Below, one piece after another: positions 61,200-64,000 of a stretch of 64,000 nucleotides of DNA. The translations under genes and the position numbers were made by a program. Origin of the DNA: Fragilariopsis cylindrus CCMP1102 (lineage: Eukaryota; Bacillariophyta; Bacillariophyceae; Bacillariales; Bacillariaceae). Location: contig FMBT01000356.1 of the NCBI GenBank assembly GCA_900095095.1, positions 124,001-188,000 of the forward strand. Reading direction: 5' to 3'. Below the pieces are notes generated by a model that was given only the letters and a program-made list of their open reading frames with translations, did no database searches and was not told the origin of the DNA. Within the stretch, counting starts at the first letter, position 1. Each line of letters begins with the position of its first letter.

Positions 61200-62973
61200 T
61201 TATTTATCGTCATCTATATCAATACACTCCTCCATCGCTACACGGAAGTCATCGTAGGAGACTTTTCCATCTCCATTTGTATCTAAGAAGTTAAATAGCT
61301 CTTTACCCTGCGTATCTCCGTCAAATATACTCTCAAAATCTGCCAGAGTCAAATAGTCTTTATTTTCACTATGGAAGAAATGATCGAATGCAAACCGGAT
61401 TTTATCTTCCCGCATGACAAGATTCTTGTCTATTGTAGCAGCTAAGAATGCCTTCCAGTTAAGAGTATCATCATCAGACAATGACAAATCTTCTTTCACC
61501 GCAACCAATTTTGCTTGTATATCCGGTGGTAATTTTTCTGAATTAAAGGAAAGAATGCAAATTCGTTGTTGTTTTATGCAAGATAAGATGGTTGAGAACG
61601 GAATTAAGATATTGTTAATAATATATATTATAAAGTCGAGAAATTTCTGGTGACGAGTACTTACCTCGCAAAATTGAATCGTTAATTTCTGTCAGGGACA
61701 TCACACCATCCCCAGCCTGATCCACTTGTCGAAAGATGTCTTCAAGGGTTCCTACTTCCTCGTGGCTCAAATGCTTTGCAATTGTTACCAAAGCGACCTT
61801 TTTAAGTTTTTGCATAGCCAAATACTTTTGAAAGCTCGCCCCTCGAACGCTTTGATTCGCTAGAATCTTCTTTTGGTCCATACTAGTCGATGGGTCAGCA
61901 TCATCATTGGCCGATGTGGGGACATGCTTTGTAATCCAGGGATGATCCATCCCTTCAAGGGCTGTTGGACGCATTTCTGGATCAATTTGCAAGAGTAATG
62001 ATACAAATTGTTTTGCGCTATTACTAATTTCGTCCCATTCTGGTGAAGGATAGTCGAATTGACCTGATCGGACCGAATTGAATATTTCTGCATCGTTATC
62101 ACCGTAAAAGGGGGGGTATCCACAGAGAAGAATGTAGGATATGACACCAATAGACCAAATATCACAACCCTCAGTGTAGTCTCGTCGAAGTACTTCGGGC
62201 GCCACATAATAAGGTGTACCAACCTTAGTCTTCATTGCATGATTAGCATCATTATGTCGAGATAGCCAAAATCGATTATCTTAATGGGTGCTCCTTCGCT
62301 TTTTGTCGAAATAAAAAGTTCTCTGGCTTCAAATCTCGATGGACGATTCCTTTTGAATGACAATATGCGATAGCATCAAGGATGTCACGAATAATCAATG
62401 CTGCATCATGTTCACTATAGTGTCCCTCCAAACTTTGTGATTTCTCAATGATCCGATCAAAGAGTTCACCACCGGTACATAATTCGGTAACTAAATGCAG
62501 ATACTTCGGATCTTCAAACACATCCACCAATTCAATTATATGAGGATGCTTCACTTCCTTTAAGATAGAAATTTCACGTTTTAATACTTCAATATTTTTT
62601 ACCTTATTTTTACGGATGGATTTAATTGCATAGTATTCATTAGTCTTCCGATCCATACATTTTCTTACCACGCCATAATGACCATGACCTAATTCATTTG
62701 AATTTACATGATACTTTGTACGTACATCAGCTAACGCATCAGTAACTTGTACAGAAGCACCAAGTTCTCTGTTGGTAGGTGTAAGGACAGTAAAGGAGCG
62801 AATACTCCCTTCCAAATTATGTTGGTCCTCTGGGGCTGTTACCAATGAAGTATTGCTGTCGTCGTTATTATTTTTTCCAGAAATGTCATTTTCGTCTTCT
62901 ATCTGAAAATCGGGATCAGTTGATTTATTCTTCCGAGCTTTTCTTTTCTTTTCTGTGATGTGGGGGGCCATTT

Positions 62974-63016
<43 letters not shown>

Positions 63017-63219
63017 AAAAAGCGCAAATGAACAAATGAGAAAAGTAAGACGAGGGAAAGATAACAAAACGACAATAAGGACGACAAAAGTATCAGAATT
63101 CGGAGAGAATGGACATGCCACGCACCTGCAGCATCCCGACTTGAACTACCGCAATTGTTTTTACCATCAGTCGTTACAGATGTCGACGGTTGGTTACTAT
63201 TACTGTTGACATTGCCCAT
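61200..63219 (-). CDS. CDPK: Calcium-dependent protein kinase (CDPK)
   Basis: Ser/Thr kinase fused to calmodulin-like EF-hands. Exon 1 (63126-63219) encodes MGNVNSNSNQPSTS, a good N-myristoylation site. Exon 2 (61665-62952) has HYGVVRKCMDRKTNEYYAIK, HPHIIELVDVFEDPKYLHLV, GIVHRDLKPENFLF, IKIIDFG, VGTPYYVAPEVLRRDYTEGC and DIWSIGVISYILLCGYPPFY, then the junction RGASFQKYLAMQKLKKVALV and the first EF-hand VDQAGDGVMSLTEIND. Exon 3 (61200-61537) has the remaining EF-hands, the last one canonical (DTNGDGKVSYDDF). Intron 1 contains a (GTT)n run. Single missing bases near 62289-62295 and 62262-62266 flank the DFG motif; correcting both restores DFGLSRHNDANHAMK. Probably a calcium-signalling kinase at membranes. 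Confidence 0.9.
62976..63016. repeat. GTT trinucleotide repeat in CDPK intron 1
   Basis: About 14 GTT units on the + strand, just upstream of the exon 2 acceptor in gene orientation. Confidence 0.9.
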
Positions 63220-64000
63220 CCTGTTCCGCGTTGTAGACTTGGCTTATTACTACGTTTATATGGGACTCCCCTGTCGGTTGTCAGTTGTTGTCGTCGTCGA
63301 TACCGTATGGTTTTAGCTGAATGTTCGAGTGTCAATGGTACGTATTGTTATTCAATATTAATGTGTGTGTGAGTGAATTCAAGAATACTATTGAGAAATC
63401 TTTCAGCTACGTTCTTTATGCCTGACCGCCACGACTGAGATTTCAAGAAGATACTGTACTGTGAATCCGCAAAGAGGGCTAGTTCAGTTCTTATACTATG
63501 ATTTCATTCCTATCATTCGATCATGCATGCACACAGAAATTTAGTCTAATCCTAGGGGACCAAATGAAACACTACAATTTGTTTCGATCTCATTGTTGTT
63601 GGTTAGTTTTCCTTCATGATATTCTGAATCTTGAAATAGAGCTAAAAAAATCTACAACTTTCATCTACTGTACTGTAGTCCAAACCCAATTTTTTTCGCT
63701 ACTTACCCTTCATTTGTATACTACATTGCTACAAATACGTAAAATATATCATTACAATGCAATTTTTTGACTCTACATCCTTTATTTTATTATACATTTA
63801 AAGATCGCTGCACTGCACTGCACTGCACTGCACTGCGCTGCAATGTAATACATTACATCATATCGGCACAGGAAGTTTTTTGGAAGGGTTCGATTTGCTC
63901 CAATGACTTCCCGCTCTATCTAAAAGATGCTGTGCATTTCCTACGGGCGGATAGGCCTGTGTGAGTGACATGAGAAGATGATTGACATTTTCTGGAGTAA
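63220..64000. other. Right-end intergenic region with pentanucleotide repeat
   Basis: Upstream flank of the CDPK gene to the window edge. An ACTGC/GCACT pentanucleotide array (about 63809-63838, six units) is the only notable structure. Open frames at 63498-63770 and 63767-63964 look random. Confidence 0.5.

Noticed and set aside
63498-63964. Two plus-strand open frames at the right edge
   Set aside because: AT-rich, no recognisable protein character, one overlaps the pentanucleotide repeat.

Overview
This window looks like nuclear DNA of a diatom or a closely related stramenopile alga. Genes are split by short GT-AG introns (about 70-300 nt). Non-coding DNA is AT-rich. Proteins carry long Asn, Gln, Ser and acidic runs. 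One gene encodes the stramenopile-type DUF6824 domain. Several N-termini look like signal peptides followed by the A/S-x-F motif typical of diatom plastid presequences (a RecA, a TPR-SAP protein, a lipocalin-like protein). A beta-1,3-glucanase fits chrysolaminarin metabolism. The species is inferred, not proven.

Layout: 65-949 (-) glucan 1,3-beta-glucosidase, cut by the left edge; 1567-2382 (+) P-loop kinase-like protein; 3312-4269 (+) HesB/IscA-like protein; 4565-6841 (-) broken OFA-family MFS transporter; 7262-9263 (+) mitochondrial HSP60; 9529-13919 (-) large AAA ATPase; 14423-15084 (+) TRAPPC2L; 15438-17193 (-) organellar RecA; 17793-18988 (+) coiled-coil protein; 19324-20838 (-) TPR plus SAP protein; 21626-24543 (-) mRNA cap guanine-N7 methyltransferase; 24836-24953 (+) 5S rRNA.

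The middle, 25-28 kb and 31-33 kb, is gene-poor and holds a decayed piggyBac-type transposase and another decayed reading frame. Then come a TKL-like protein kinase (28331-30913, +), a small low-complexity protein (33167-34003, +), a GRIP-domain golgin (35357-36977, +), a plastid lipocalin-like protein (37343-39177, -), a mitochondrial membrane protein (39737-40910, +), an LSM11-like Sm protein (41172-42428, -), a DUF6824 protein (43262-45928, +), TANGO2 (46367-47451, -), an unidentified membrane protein (48392-49116, -), a secreted lipase-like protein (50277-51730, -), a small secreted protein whose 3' end is duplicated downstream (52573-52947, +) and an alpha/beta-hydrolase (53810-54693, -). 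After a copia retrotransposon fragment near 56.3-56.7 kb come a five-exon 741-aa protein of unknown function (57053-59926, -) and a calcium-dependent protein kinase (61200-63219, -).

These are mostly unrelated housekeeping and organellar genes, as expected of a compact algal genome; no operon-like logic or defence system is visible. Two structural points stand out. At least eleven otherwise conserved genes need one or more single-base frame corrections, often at homopolymers. Uncorrected indels in the assembly explain this better than biology, but it affects every protein model here. There is also a probable MITE with ~60-bp inverted arms at 49709-49942, with related arms at 60.47-60.66 kb.
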